DNA of 64,000 bases from Chelatococcus asaccharovorans (GTDB lineage Bacteria; Pseudomonadota; Alphaproteobacteria; Rhizobiales; Beijerinckiaceae): NCBI RefSeq assembly GCF_003201475.1, contig NZ_QJJK01000005.1, positions 372,001 through 436,000 on the forward strand, given 5' to 3'. The position numbers and the translations under genes were made by a program. The notes beneath the pieces were generated by a model, which was given only the letters and a program-made list of their open reading frames with translations, had not been told where the DNA came from and did no database searches. Numbering within the stretch: the stretch's first letter is position 1; each line of letters opens with the position of its first letter. This document shows, one piece after another, positions 48,675-60,772 of this stretch.

Positions 48675-49952
48675 ATGTCCGACGCTTTTCCTTCCGTCGT
48701 TGCGGAACGTGCGCAAGCGGAAGCGGTCTCAGGGGGCGCCATCGCGGTGCGCGCCCGGCTTGTCCCCAAGCCCGCTCCGAGGCATTTCCCGCCCGCGGTG
48801 GAGGGGCCGCTTGGCGTCGAGCAGCGCCTGCTTCGCAACATGGGGGACTATGAGGAGGCCTGGGCCGATCTCTCGCAACGGCTGTTACAGGAAAATCCCT
48901 TCTACACGCAGGCCTTCGCGGCATCGGCGGCGCAACACCTGCCTGATGGGCGTCACGTCACGGCGGTGCTCGTCTGGGGCGGTGGCCAGGACGAGCGTGT
49001 GCTCCTCGGATTGTTTCCCGTCATCCTTCCGCGCGCGGGGATCGTTCCGGCCGCCGCGCGCCTGTGGCAACCGCCCTTGATGGCCTTTGGCGTGCCGCTG
49101 GTCGATCGAGACAATGCCCGGGCCGTGATCGCGGCCTTTCTCGACCACCTCGGCAAGCGCGGACTGCGTGGGACGGCTGTGCTGTTCCCGCTCCTGGCAG
49201 AGGACGGGCCATTCGCCGCTGCGCTGCGGGCGGTGATCGGCCAGACGGGGCGCCAGACACGGGTGTTCGGTCGCCATCGCCGCGCCATTCTGCCGGCGTC
49301 GCGCCACTCGGACGGTCTTGTCACGCTGCAAACCATCCGCAAACGCAAGGAGCTGCGGCGCCAGTTGCGACGCCTCGAGGAACGCGGCACCGTCAGCTTC
49401 ACACGTGCCAGTAGTCCCGTCGCGGTGCGTGACGCGGTCGAGAGCTTCCTGGCGATCGAGGCGTCCGGCTGGAAAGCGCGGGCCGGCACGGCCATTCTGC
49501 AGCATGCGGGTGCGGTCGCTTTCCTGCGCACCATGACGCGCCGCATGGCCCATGAGGGCCGCTGCGAGGTGCATCTCCTCAACATTGGCGACCGCGCGAT
49601 CGCCGCCGGCATCGTCCTGCGAAGCGGTAGTGAGGCCTTCTTCTGGAAGATCGCCTATGACGAGGCCTTCGCCCGCTTCTCGCCTGGCGTGCAGCTGACG
49701 CTGGCGCTGAGCCACGCGCAGCTCGACGATCGGACGATCGCCTATACGGATTCCTGCGCGATTGCCAACCATCCGATGATCGATCATCTCTGGCGCGAGC
49801 GCCTGTCAATTGTCGATATGCTCGTGGGGACGCGCGCCGGTTCCTCCGTTGCCATGCGGGTCCTCGGGCAGCATGAGGAAAGCCGTCGCAGGCTGCGGGT
49901 GGTGGCCAAGGCCGTGTGCCGTCGAGTCGCCGGCTGGTTTGCCCGCCGCTAG
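48675..49952 (+). CDS. FemAB/BioF2-like GNAT acetyltransferase
   Basis: A 425-residue protein with a C-terminal acetyltransferase domain of the BioF2-like/CelD type: IRKRKELRRQLRRLEERGTVSFTRA, FLAIEASGWKARAGTAI, VHLLNIGDRAIAAGIVLRSGSEAFFWKIAYDEAFARFSPG split across the acyl-CoA site, and a closing SCAIANHPMIDHLWRERL. Relatives act in exopolysaccharide or cell-envelope modification, and the acceptor here is unknown. ATG 48675 has GGGG eight bases upstream and was taken over TTG 48669. It stands alone between the long gap and the atp operon. Confidence 0.82.
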   Translation: MSDAFPSVVAERAQAEAVSGGAIAVRARLVPKPAPRHFPPAVEGPLGVEQRLLRNMGDYEEAWADLSQRLLQENPFYTQAFAASAAQHLPDGRHVTAVLVWGGGQDERVLLGLFPVILPRAGIVPAAARLWQPPLMAFGVPLVDRDNARAVIAAFLDHLGKRGLRGTAVLFPLLAEDGPFAAALRAVIGQTGRQTRVFGRHRRAILPASRHSDGLVTLQTIRKRKELRRQLRRLEERGTVSFTRASSPVAVRDAVESFLAIEASGWKARAGTAILQHAGAVAFLRTMTRRMAHEGRCEVHLLNIGDRAIAAGIVLRSGSEAFFWKIAYDEAFARFSPGVQLTLALSHAQLDDRTIAYTDSCAIANHPMIDHLWRERLSIVDMLVGTRAGSSVAMRVLGQHEESRRRLRVVAKAVCRRVAGWFARR

Positions 49953-50004
49953 AATTTGGGGCGAAGTGGCAGCCGGTTCGTGTGAAGAAAATGCGTTAAA
50001 ACAA
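49953..50004. repeat. Partial Hyphomicrobiales intergenic repeat
   Basis: The stretch GCGAAGTGGCAGCCGGTTCG (49961-49980) followed by TGTGAAGAAAATGCGTTAAA (49981-50000) is recognisable as half of a dispersed repeat that is common in this order. It starts right after the stop of the acetyltransferase gene. Confidence 0.55.
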
Positions 50005-50060
50005 ACACTTCGAGTAATTTCGGTGAGCCGGCGAGCGATGACGAGCAGGCTCTTCACATG

Positions 50061-50085
50061 AAAACGGCCGCCCAGAAGGCGGCCG
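50061..50085 (-). terminator. Terminator of the atpHAGDC operon
   Basis: On the minus strand, CGGCCGCC and GGCGGCCG (50065-50072 and 50078-50085) make an eight-pair stem with a five-base loop followed by TTTT. It lies 37 bases past the atpC stop. Confidence 0.8.
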
Positions 50086-50121
50086 CGTCGAAGCGGGTCA
50101 TGGGCAGCGCGGAGCGTTTGC

Positions 50122-50523
50122 TCAGCGCAGAACCTGCATGCGCAGCTCGGTCAGGCGCATCAGCCGGGTCGAGGCGGCCATGCGGCCGGCATCGCTGGTG
50201 GCGGACGCCACAAGCGTCTCGACGGATGTGATCTCGACGTCAAGCACCTCGGGGCTGAGTTCAGCAACGGGGACCGCATAATCCGCGAGGATCGAAATGT
50301 TGTCGGGCCGGATCTCGGCGAGGCCGCCACGGACGAACAGGCGCTGCGACGAACCCGCGCCGGAATCGATCGTGATGATGCCTGGCTCGAGAACGGCGAT
50401 CACCGGTGCATGCCCGGGCATCACCTGCATTTCACCCGCGACGGACGGAAGGATGACGCTGGCGACGTCGCCCGAGAAGAGAAGTCTTTCGGGCGCGACC
50501 AGCTCAAGCGGAACGGTGGCCAT
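50122..50523 (-). CDS. atpC: F1 ATP synthase epsilon subunit
   Basis: A 133-residue epsilon subunit. The beta-sandwich start PLELVAPERLLFSGDVASVILPSVAGEMQVMPGHAPVIAVLEPG is diagnostic, and a short helical C-terminal arm follows. It links the central stalk and limits ATP hydrolysis. Last gene of the operon, 140 bases after atpD. Intact. Confidence 0.97.
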   Translation of the reverse strand: MATVPLELVAPERLLFSGDVASVILPSVAGEMQVMPGHAPVIAVLEPGIITIDSGAGSSQRLFVRGGLAEIRPDNISILADYAVPVAELSPEVLDVEITSVETLVASATSDAGRMAASTRLMRLTELRMQVLR

Positions 50524-50663
50524 GGCTCAATCTCTTTCGATCTCGCGCGCGTCTGAGGCGCAGTAAACGCAATGTCCAGGCTGCGACCCGCCGGTGGGCG
50601 ACCACAACATCTGGCTTCGTCACGCGGATGCGCGCCGCCCGCGCATCCGTGCATCGTACAGGC

Positions 50664-52154
<1,491 letters not shown>

Positions 52155-52193
52155 CTACAATCAGTGCCGCTGGAGCGGCCGTCCTCAAATGCG

Positions 52194-53072
52194 TCAGACC
52201 GCCTCGGCGCCCGAGATGATCTCGATCAGTTCCTTCGTGATCATGGCCTGACGCGAGCGGTTGTAGAGCTGCGTCTGCTTCTTGATCATTTCGCCCGCGT
52301 TGCGGGTGGCGTTGTCCATGGCTGACATCTGCGCACCGTAGAACGAGGCGTTGTTCTCGAGCAGGGCGCCGAAAATCTGGACCGCCAGATTGCGGGGCAG
52401 CAGGGTGTTGAGGATCTCCTCCTCGTCCGGCTCATAATCATAGACCAGACCGGCGACTTCCCCGTCATCGGCGGCCTCGACATTGGCCGGAATGATCTGC
52501 TGGGCGGTCGGGACCTGGGCAATGACCGAGCGGAAGCGCGAGTAGAACAGCGTCGCCACGTCGAACTTGCCTTCGTGGAAGAGGCCGATGATCTTCTGCG
52601 CGATATCTTCGGCATGCTCGAACCCGAGCACGCGGACCGAACGTAGCTCGATGAGCTCGATGATGTCCTTGGCGAAGTTGCGGCGCAGCTGGTCATAGCC
52701 CTTCTTGCCGACGCAGAAGAACTTCACGCGCTTGCCTTCCGCGATCAGCGCGTTGGCCCGCTCGCGGGCAAGGCGCACGATGGCGGAATTGAACGCACCG
52801 CAAAGCCCGCGCTCACCCGTGCAGACGATCAGCAGGTGCGTTTCGGCCAGACCCGTGCCGACCAGCAGTCGCGGCGCACCCTCGCGGGATGGCATCGCAT
52901 TCGCCAGATTGGCCAGGACGTGAGACATGCGCTGCCCATAGGGGCGGGCGGCCTCGGCGGCCATCTGCGCGCGACGGAGCTTCGCCGCGGCCACCATCTG
53001 CATGGCCTTGGTGATCTTCTGCGTCGCTTTAACGGAGGCGATGCGGTTGCGAAGGTCTTTTAAGCTCGGCAT
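52194..53072 (-). CDS. atpG: F1 ATP synthase gamma subunit
   Basis: A 292-residue gamma subunit, the rotating shaft. Both terminal helices are present: [32 protein letters not shown] at the N-terminus and [40 protein letters not shown] at the C-terminus, split by an ordinary central domain. Separated from atpA by a 165-base segment with repeats. Confidence 0.98.
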   Translation of the reverse strand: MPSLKDLRNRIASVKATQKITKAMQMVAAAKLRRAQMAAEAARPYGQRMSHVLANLANAMPSREGAPRLLVGTGLAETHLLIVCTGERGLCGAFNSAIVRLARERANALIAEGKRVKFFCVGKKGYDQLRRNFAKDIIELIELRSVRVLGFEHAEDIAQKIIGLFHEGKFDVATLFYSRFRSVIAQVPTAQQIIPANVEAADDGEVAGLVYDYEPDEEEILNTLLPRNLAVQIFGALLENNASFYGAQMSAMDNATRNAGEMIKKQTQLYNRSRQAMITKELIEIISGAEAV

Positions 53073-53237
53073 CAGGACCTACCCTCTCCCCATGCCGGGG
53101 AGAGCTGGAGAGGGGATGGGGCGCAAACGAAGGAGAGGTCAGCGTCTGCCTTCCTCTCCCCGCCCGCTCCCGCAAGGGGAGAAGGGCTTTCCACGAATGC
53201 ACCCAGCGTCAACACGGGGAAGCTGTCACGCACAGGC
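53073..53237. repeat. CTCTCCCC-type palindromes between atpA and atpG
   Basis: CTCTCCCC at 53083-53090 pairs with GGGGAGAG at 53097-53104, and CCTCTCCCC near 53152-53160 pairs in part with GGGGAGAAGG near 53177-53186. They belong to the family also seen at 5141-5162 and about 7888. They sit inside the transcribed operon, so they are in the atp mRNA. Confidence 0.65.
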
Positions 53238-54769
<1,532 letters not shown>

Positions 54770-54770
<1 letters not shown>

Positions 54771-55330
54771 CAGCCGACCTCTTTCAACGCGAGACGGATC
54801 GAATTCAGTTTGGAGCGCAGGCTGGCATCGATCATACGGCTGCCGAGCTTGACGATGAGCCCGCCGATGATGGCGGGGTTAACCTTGACGTTGAGCGCGA
54901 TGCTGCCACCGGCGACGTCCTTGAGAGCGGCCTCGATATCGGCCAGCATCTTGGGGGAAGGCTGTTCCGCGAGGGTCACCTCGGCGCGAACAATGCCCTT
55001 CTTGTCGGCGACGAGGCTCTTGTAACCCTCGATCATGCCCGGAAGGGCGAACAGCCGGCGCTTCGACGCGACGAGCCGGATGAAATTCGCGGTGAGGCCA
55101 CCAATGCCGGCTTTGGCCAGAATGGCCGTGACGGCCTTCTCCTGCTCCTCGGCGGAGAACACGGGGCTCCTGACCAGGCGGGCGAGGTCAGGACTCTCCG
55201 CGATCAGACCACTGAATCGGTCGAGGTCGGCACCGACGGTATCCACCGCCTTTGCGTCCTCTGCGAGGTCGAGCAACGCCTTGGCATAGCGCTCCGCGAC
55301 ACCCGACACCATTGCACCCCCGTTAGCCAC
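54770..55330 (-). CDS. atpH: F1 ATP synthase delta subunit
   Basis: A 186-residue delta subunit that joins F1 to the peripheral stalk. The N-terminal six-helix domain starts [23 protein letters not shown] and the C-terminal domain has [28 protein letters not shown] 55330 gives [10 protein letters not shown], like many alphaproteobacterial forms, with GAGAGG upstream. ATG 55312 is possible too. First gene of the operon. The F0 genes are elsewhere, as is normal in this group. Confidence 0.94.
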
Positions 55331-55655
55331 CGGGCCTCTCTTTCGTCTCAAGGGCGACGTCGTCACCGATTGCTCGGCGGCGCATAACCCTGTTTGGCTA
55401 TCTTCTGATAGGGTTGGGACAAGCTGAACCCTTAATCCCAATACGGGGGTGCACTAGCATAAGGATGCCGGCTGCGCAACCGAGCCCGGCATACTTTCGC
55501 CGCCTTTGCGGAGGCGCGCCCGGGTCAGTGAAATGTTGGTGAATGCGGGGCTGGGCGCTGGGCTGCCTTGACAGGCCCGCGACGCCGTCGGGTGCCTCAC
55601 GGCACCGACTGTGCTAAGCCATTGCCCTTGGTGGTGTCAGCGGGAGGATTGGCGC

Positions 55656-56834
55656 ATGTCGCGCGCGGAACGTATTGCCGACATGAAGAACGACGTCGTT
55701 GCCTGGCGGCGGGATCTGCATACGCATCCCGAGTTGCTCTACGACGTCGTCCGGACAGCCGGCGTCGTGGCGGACAGGTTGCGTAGCTTCGGCGCCGACG
55801 AGGTGGTGACCGGCATCGGCCGCACGGGGGTCGTGGGCCTCATTCGCGGCAAGATACGCGGCAAGGATGCGGGGCCCGTCATCGGCCTCAGGGCTGATAT
55901 GGATGCGCTCCCCATCGAGGAGGAGACCAATCTTCCCTATCGCTCGGCAACGCCGGGGATAATGCACGCCTGCGGCCATGACGGCCATACGGCCATGCTT
56001 CTCGGCGCGGCGCGCTATCTCGCGGAGACGCGCGATTTCGCCGGGACGGCGGTGGTCATCTTTCAGCCGGCGGAGGAGGGTGGTGCCGGCGCCAAGGCCA
56101 TGCTCGACGATGGCCTCCTCGATCGCTTCGGCATTCAGGAGGTCTATGGCATGCACAACATGCCGGGCATGGTCCCCGGCAGCTTCGCCATCCGGCCCGG
56201 CGCGATGCTCGCGGCCGCCGATCGCTTCCGCATCGTCATCGAAGGCAAGGGCAGCCATGCCGCCCACCCGCATGAGGGCATCGACAGCGTCGTCGCGGCG
56301 AGCCATCTGGTCCTCGCACTGCAGACCGTCGTCGCCCGCAATGTCGACCCGCTCAAGAACGCCGTGGTCTCGGTGACGACCGTCAACGGCGGCGATGCCT
56401 TCAATGTGCTGCCCCAGCGGGTGACGCTGACGGGGACGGTGCGGACCCTTGATCCAGCCGTCCGCGATCTTTGCGAGGCGCGGCTTACGGCGCTGGCCCG
56501 CTCCATTCCGGCCGCGCTCGGTGCAACCGCCGAGGTCGAGTTCTGGCGCGGCTATCCCGTGACCATGAACAATCCGGACGCGACGCGCTTCGCCGCGGAT
56601 GTCGCGCGAAGCATATCGAGCACCGGCGCGGTTGATACGGGCATCCAGCCGATCATGGGCGCGGAGGATTTCTCCTTCATGCTGGAGCAGCGGCCGGGCG
56701 CCTTCATCTTCATCGGCAACGGCGACAGTGCCGGGCTCCACCATCCGCGCTATAATTTCAACGATGAGATCGTGACGGCGGGCATCGCCTATTGGACGAG
56801 TCTCGTCGAGGAGCGTTGCGCCGTCCAGGTCTGA
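55656..56834 (+). CDS. M20-family amidohydrolase (hippurate hydrolase-like)
   Basis: A 392-residue zinc-dependent amidohydrolase of the M20D type. Metal-ligand motifs: MHACGHDGHTAMLLGAA, the general base EE in QPAEEGGAGAKAML, and late GAEDFSFM with a His in GLHHPRYNFND. The dimerisation domain starts around IVIEGKGSHAAHPHEGIDS. Relatives act on N-acyl amino acids or hippurate. ATG 55656 has GGGAGG eight bases before it. The open frame to 55611 is not used. No pathway partners nearby. Confidence 0.9.
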   Translation: MSRAERIADMKNDVVAWRRDLHTHPELLYDVVRTAGVVADRLRSFGADEVVTGIGRTGVVGLIRGKIRGKDAGPVIGLRADMDALPIEEETNLPYRSATPGIMHACGHDGHTAMLLGAARYLAETRDFAGTAVVIFQPAEEGGAGAKAMLDDGLLDRFGIQEVYGMHNMPGMVPGSFAIRPGAMLAAADRFRIVIEGKGSHAAHPHEGIDSVVAASHLVLALQTVVARNVDPLKNAVVSVTTVNGGDAFNVLPQRVTLTGTVRTLDPAVRDLCEARLTALARSIPAALGATAEVEFWRGYPVTMNNPDATRFAADVARSISSTGAVDTGIQPIMGAEDFSFMLEQRPGAFIFIGNGDSAGLHHPRYNFNDEIVTAGIAYWTSLVEERCAVQV

Positions 56835-57276
56835 CACGGCGGCGTAAGCTGGCGCAATTTTCCGGCTGTTCAGGCGTATAGCCCGACCCGGCGTCCAGGC
56901 GCCACGCAGCAGCGTGGTGCCCGGCGCATGCGTCGTGCTGTCGCGATGACAAGGCGTATGTGTCGGGCGCTCACGCGGTCGGGTCACATCGCTGAAAGCG
57001 GCCGCGCGGCGATGATCCCCGGGGATGGCTGCGGCGGCGCACTCTTGGCATTCGAAAGGAAGATTTAATCTTCCGCTCCTTGCTTGTGCAGAATTTGCTA
57101 GAATAAAATTCGAATTATTATTCGGTTTAATTACTATGAAACAGTCATAAATCAATCATAAGTAGTTGTTTCCGAAATATTATTATAATTAGATCTCGAT
57201 ACACGTTAGTATATTACCAAATGATTTTTTCCATGGCCTATATTTCACGCGTATTGTATTGATAGAGGGAATAGGC
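56835..57276. other. Gap with AT-rich leader of the first DUF4214-type gene
   Basis: The first half is ordinary GC-rich DNA without a gene. From about 57060 to 57265 the DNA is strongly AT-rich (runs such as ATTATTATAATTAGATC) in sharp contrast to both neighbours. It holds many TATAAT-like hexamers, so a specific promoter could not be fixed. Such AT-rich leaders are targets of silencers such as MucR/Ros or H-NS-like proteins in this class. Confidence 0.45.
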
Positions 57277-58881
57277 ATGGGTAGGAAAATCGATATTTCT
57301 TCAGTGACCTCTGCTGATTTGCTGGCGTTGCTGAAGGGAAGGCCAGATCTGCTGGCAGGGCTCGTGGCCGGCCTTAAAAAAAAGGGTGCGCCGACGGCTC
57401 AGCCCGCCGAGGCGGAGGACGCTGGCGCTGTTCCGGCGCCGTCCGGGGAGCCTGCGGCACCCGCGCCGGATAAGGGTGCGGCGGTGCCCGTCGGGCTGAG
57501 GGAAGGGGCTGTGAAGGTGATCGCGGCTCCGCCGCCGTCCCAGGAGCCTGCGGCGCCCGTGCGGATCGAGCAGGCGCCGGCGCCCGTCGGGCCGAAGGAA
57601 GGGACTGTGACGGTGGTCACGGCTCCGTCGGCGTCCGAGGAGCCTGCGGCGCCCGTGCGGGTCGAGCAGGCGCCGGCGCCCGTCGGGCCGAAGGAAGGGA
57701 CTGTGACGGTGGTCACGGCTCCGTCGGCGTCCGAGGAGCCTGCGGCGCCCGTGCGGGTCGAGCAGGCGCCGGCGCCCGTCGGGCCGAAGGAAGGGACTGT
57801 GACGGTGGTCACGGCTCCGTCGGCGTCCGAGGAGCCTGCGGCGCCCGCGCCGCGTGAGGAGGCGGTGGTGTCAGTCGCGTCGGAGGACGGGGCTGCGCCG
57901 GTGATCGTGGCCCCACCTCCGTCCGAGGAGCCTGCGGCGCCCGCGCCGGGCGAGGAGGCGGTGGTGTCAGTCGCGTCGGAGGACGAGGCTGCGCCGGTGA
58001 TCGTGGCCCCGCCGCCGTCCGAGGAGCCCGCGGCGCCCGCGCCGGGCGAGGATACAGCGGTGACCGTGGTGCCGGAGGAGGAAGAGGCCGTAACGGCGAC
58101 GTCTGCTCCGCAGCCGGAGGAGGAGCCCGCGGCGCCCCCGCCGGGCGGGGGAGCGGCGGCTGTCACGCCGGATGAGGAAGAGGCTGCAATGGCGGCCATG
58201 GATTCGCAGTCGGCGGAGGTGGCGGCTCCCGCAGCGCCCAGACCCTTCAAGATCGTCTCCACATGCTGCTCCAACGATTTCATTACGTTGGACGCATCGA
58301 CGTCGGGTTCCGTCGATCTGGGAGCGGGGCGGGACGCGGTCGCCCTGCCGGGTAACAAGGTGGATTACAAGGTCGCGCGCCAGGACGGCGGCTGGACCGT
58401 GTCCCATGACGTCGATGGCGCGAAAGTCACGATCAGTCTGCGGGGTGTCGAATGGCTGCAGTTCGATGACGGCATCGTCTGTCTGGACATGGCTGACAGC
58501 AACGCCATTACCGGCTATCAGATCGTGAAGGCGGTGCTGGGTGTTCCACGTGATCTCAACCGTGTGTTTTCCGTGGCCGGGGATCTCGATCACGGGCAGT
58601 CGCAGGGAACCGTCATCAGCGAGCTGATGCACGTGATGCAGTCCCAGTTCAAAGGGCGCTTCAGTGCCCCCCATTATACGCAGGACGGCATCACGCAGCA
58701 CTATGAGAACGTGCTCAGCCGCGAGCCCGACGCTTGCGGACTGACGGCGTGGCTCAAGGTCGCGTCCCACATGACGCCTGAGCGCATGTTGGCGAGTTTC
58801 GCCTTGGGACCGGAGGCGACGGCCACCGCCGTGAGGGAAGTCGGGCAGGGCGCGCCCTTCGAGCCCACGCTCTTCGTATAG
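57277..58881 (+). CDS. Repeat-rich DUF4214-like protein
   Basis: A 534-residue protein from ATG 57277, which has a GAGGGA site upstream. Three parts are seen. An N-terminal 45-residue helical lead (MGRKIDISSVTSADLLALL, then KKKG). A Pro/Ala/Glu-rich middle (about residues 50-300) made of 32-residue repeats. A C-terminal 200-residue part with a glycine-rich SVDLGAGRDAVALPGNK, then VEWLQFDDGIVCLDM, and a DUF4214-type end HYENVLSREPDACGLTAWLK. Such proteins with this end are usually type I-secreted or surface-linked, but there is no signal peptide and no export gene here. Function unknown. Confidence 0.75.
   Translation: MGRKIDISSVTSADLLALLKGRPDLLAGLVAGLKKKGAPTAQPAEAEDAGAVPAPSGEPAAPAPDKGAAVPVGLREGAVKVIAAPPPSQEPAAPVRIEQAPAPVGPKEGTVTVVTAPSASEEPAAPVRVEQAPAPVGPKEGTVTVVTAPSASEEPAAPVRVEQAPAPVGPKEGTVTVVTAPSASEEPAAPAPREEAVVSVASEDGAAPVIVAPPPSEEPAAPAPGEEAVVSVASEDEAAPVIVAPPPSEEPAAPAPGEDTAVTVVPEEEEAVTATSAPQPEEEPAAPPPGGGAAAVTPDEEEAAMAAMDSQSAEVAAPAAPRPFKIVSTCCSNDFITLDASTSGSVDLGAGRDAVALPGNKVDYKVARQDGGWTVSHDVDGAKVTISLRGVEWLQFDDGIVCLDMADSNAITGYQIVKAVLGVPRDLNRVFSVAGDLDHGQSQGTVISELMHVMQSQFKGRFSAPHYTQDGITQHYENVLSREPDACGLTAWLKVASHMTPERMLASFALGPEATATAVREVGQGAPFEPTLFV
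57450..58124 (+). repeat. Seven tandem 96-bp coding repeats
   Basis: Units start at GCCTGCGG or a close variant at 57450, 57546, 57642, 57738, 57834, 57930 and 58026, always 96 bases apart, and the run ends near 58124. The units from 57546, 57642 and 57738 are almost identical, so they come from recent duplication. Those at 57834 and 57930 form a second closely related pair. Each encodes 32 residues and keeps frame, so copy number can vary without breaking the gene. Confidence 0.9.
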
Positions 58882-58979
58882 CGGAGCGGATCAACGGTTC
58901 GGCCGCGGGCCGGATCCGCGCCATGCGGCTTCGGCCGATCCGCGATCGAGGCGGGCGCGCTGCGTCGCGTTCCACAAGA

Positions 58980-59046
58980 GCAAATCCGGCTTGGCAAATC
59001 CGGCTTGGATGGAATCGTCCGATACCAGCCAAGCCGGTGAATTTGC
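58980..59046. repeat. Dispersed palindrome-like repeat in the gap between DUF4214-type genes
   Basis: CAAATCCGGCTTGG is present twice in tandem (58981-58994 and 58995-59008), and CCAAGCCGG plus ATTTG (59029-59045) form its inverted partner. The core ATGGAATCGTC at 59009-59019 is shared with 31183-31232. The rest of the 58882-59412 gap holds no gene, and its last part (59290-59412) is strongly AT-rich like the leader at 57060. Confidence 0.65.
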
Positions 59047-59412
59047 CCGCCTATCCTCAAGCGGAGCAAGTCCGCCACAGACGGACTTGGCCCGAGGGGC
59101 GCCGCCGCTCTCGTGACAACAGGCCGGAACGATACGGCCTCGCCGCATATGCGTTGGCTCATGACGAGGCGCTCCGGAGGGGCGCCTCGTTTCGTTTCTG
59201 CAAAGCTGGAGTGCTGAAGTCCTGAAAATTCCTGCAGGTGGATGGCAGCTTTGGTGCACTTTCCCTCGCACCGCCGGCCTCCTCGCCGCATCCGATGCGA
59301 ATATATGCTTATTGTGCTCACTGGATTAATATATCTATATAAATAGAGATATACTTATAAATTGCTTATATAGATCTGCTAAATTGCTGAAAATTCAATT
59401 TCAGGATGTTTC

Positions 59413-60744
59413 ATGCAGGAAAATATTGTGTTCAATGATGAAACTGGATCCGTCTCCGATGAGATGCGCGTTCAGCTGGAAGCCTCCTATAAGCATGCCT
59501 TGGCGGATTGGATGGCGCGTCTGCCGTCTCCGCATCCTCTGGATATCAAGCTCACCATCGTTTCCAGCCTCGAGCGGGGACGAATCGCCGAAACGGAAGT
59601 CGCGGGCCTGAAGACCATTGCCTATCGCGACAACGGAGCGGGGGTGCGCCTGATGCCCCACGCCGCCTACAAGGCAATAACCGGCATCGACAACCAGGAG
59701 GACGTAGCCGATATCGACGTCAGGATTCCGCGGCGCATGGTGGACGCTCTGTCCTTTGACGGCACCTTCGATGTCGTGCACCGCTACGATGCGACAACGC
59801 TCTTCCGCCATGAAGTCGCGCATGCGCTGTTCATGGCTGCTGCGCCCGACCCTGCCAAAGGCAATGTCACAGGCTGGCAGAGCAACGTTATCGAAGGCGA
59901 TGGCGTAACAACAGTGTTCGGAGCCCATGCGCGGGCTTTTCTGCCGGCTGGCATCCCGCTCGCAAACCCCGTTCACCTCGATCCGGACGTGGCCCGGCGC
60001 TTCGGATCCGCGCTCGGCGCGCAGCTGCCGCAGGGTGTTGCCGTCAAGATTTCCGCACTTGATGAAGCCCTGATGTCCGACTCCGGCCTGCCGACGGCCC
60101 TGAACGACCGCATGGTCTTTGGTCCCTGGTATCACGGCGAAGTCGACATGGGAGGTGGGCTCGACCTCGCTGTTATCCAGGCGCCTGGCAATCAATATCG
60201 GATCAGTCACGAAACGGACAAGATCACGCTTGCTTCAAAGATACGGTATGCGGCGCCAGGGGGTGATGAAGGCGCCTTCAAGCCCGAACTGACCCTGCAC
60301 AACGTGGAGAGGATCCAGTTCTCCAATACGCTCCTCGCGTTCGATGTCGACGGCCATGCCGGGCAGGCTTACCGCCTGTCGCGGACCGTCTATGGTGAGG
60401 ATCAGCCCGATGCCGTTCTTGCCCGGCAGCTCCAGGCGCTTGATCAGGGCAAGGCGCTGCGCACGCTGGCCGGCGAACTCGTTGCCACCGACGATTTTTC
60501 CGCTCGCTACGGTTCGGCAGCATCCGGCGCTGACCTGATAACGCGGTTCTACCACGGGATTCTGGGCCGGGCGCCCGATGCCGCCGGCGCGGAATTCTGG
60601 CGCAAGTGCATGGCGGAGGGGCTTGGCGAGGACCAACTCCTTTTCTATTTCGCGGAATCTTCGGAACACAAGGAATTGACGTCCCCACTTCTCGGAATTG
60701 TCCTGCAGATCAATATGGAAGAGCCTATGTGGCAGGTTGGTTGA
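59413..60744 (+). CDS. HExxH-motif protein with C-terminal DUF4214, possible secreted metalloprotease
   Basis: A 443-residue protein. An N-terminal domain carries a zinc-peptidase motif FRHEVAHALF (H133, E134, H137), and a possible third ligand H188 in NPVHLDPDV lies downstream, after the VFGAHARAF segment. The layout resembles calcium-type metalloproteases found with DUF4214, although the metzincin glycine and third His (HExxHxxGxxH) are missing. The C-terminal part has VDMGGGLDLAVIQAPGNQY, VERIQFSNTLLAFDVDGHAG and the DUF4214 end LITRFYHGILGRAPDAAGAEFW. It has no classical signal peptide. An AGGA site precedes the ATG. Export by a type I system is inferred. Confidence 0.75.
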   Translation: MQENIVFNDETGSVSDEMRVQLEASYKHALADWMARLPSPHPLDIKLTIVSSLERGRIAETEVAGLKTIAYRDNGAGVRLMPHAAYKAITGIDNQEDVADIDVRIPRRMVDALSFDGTFDVVHRYDATTLFRHEVAHALFMAAAPDPAKGNVTGWQSNVIEGDGVTTVFGAHARAFLPAGIPLANPVHLDPDVARRFGSALGAQLPQGVAVKISALDEALMSDSGLPTALNDRMVFGPWYHGEVDMGGGLDLAVIQAPGNQYRISHETDKITLASKIRYAAPGGDEGAFKPELTLHNVERIQFSNTLLAFDVDGHAGQAYRLSRTVYGEDQPDAVLARQLQALDQGKALRTLAGELVATDDFSARYGSAASGADLITRFYHGILGRAPDAAGAEFWRKCMAEGLGEDQLLFYFAESSEHKELTSPLLGIVLQINMEEPMWQVG

Positions 60745-60772
60745 CCTATAGGTGCGGAAACGACCTGCCGCC

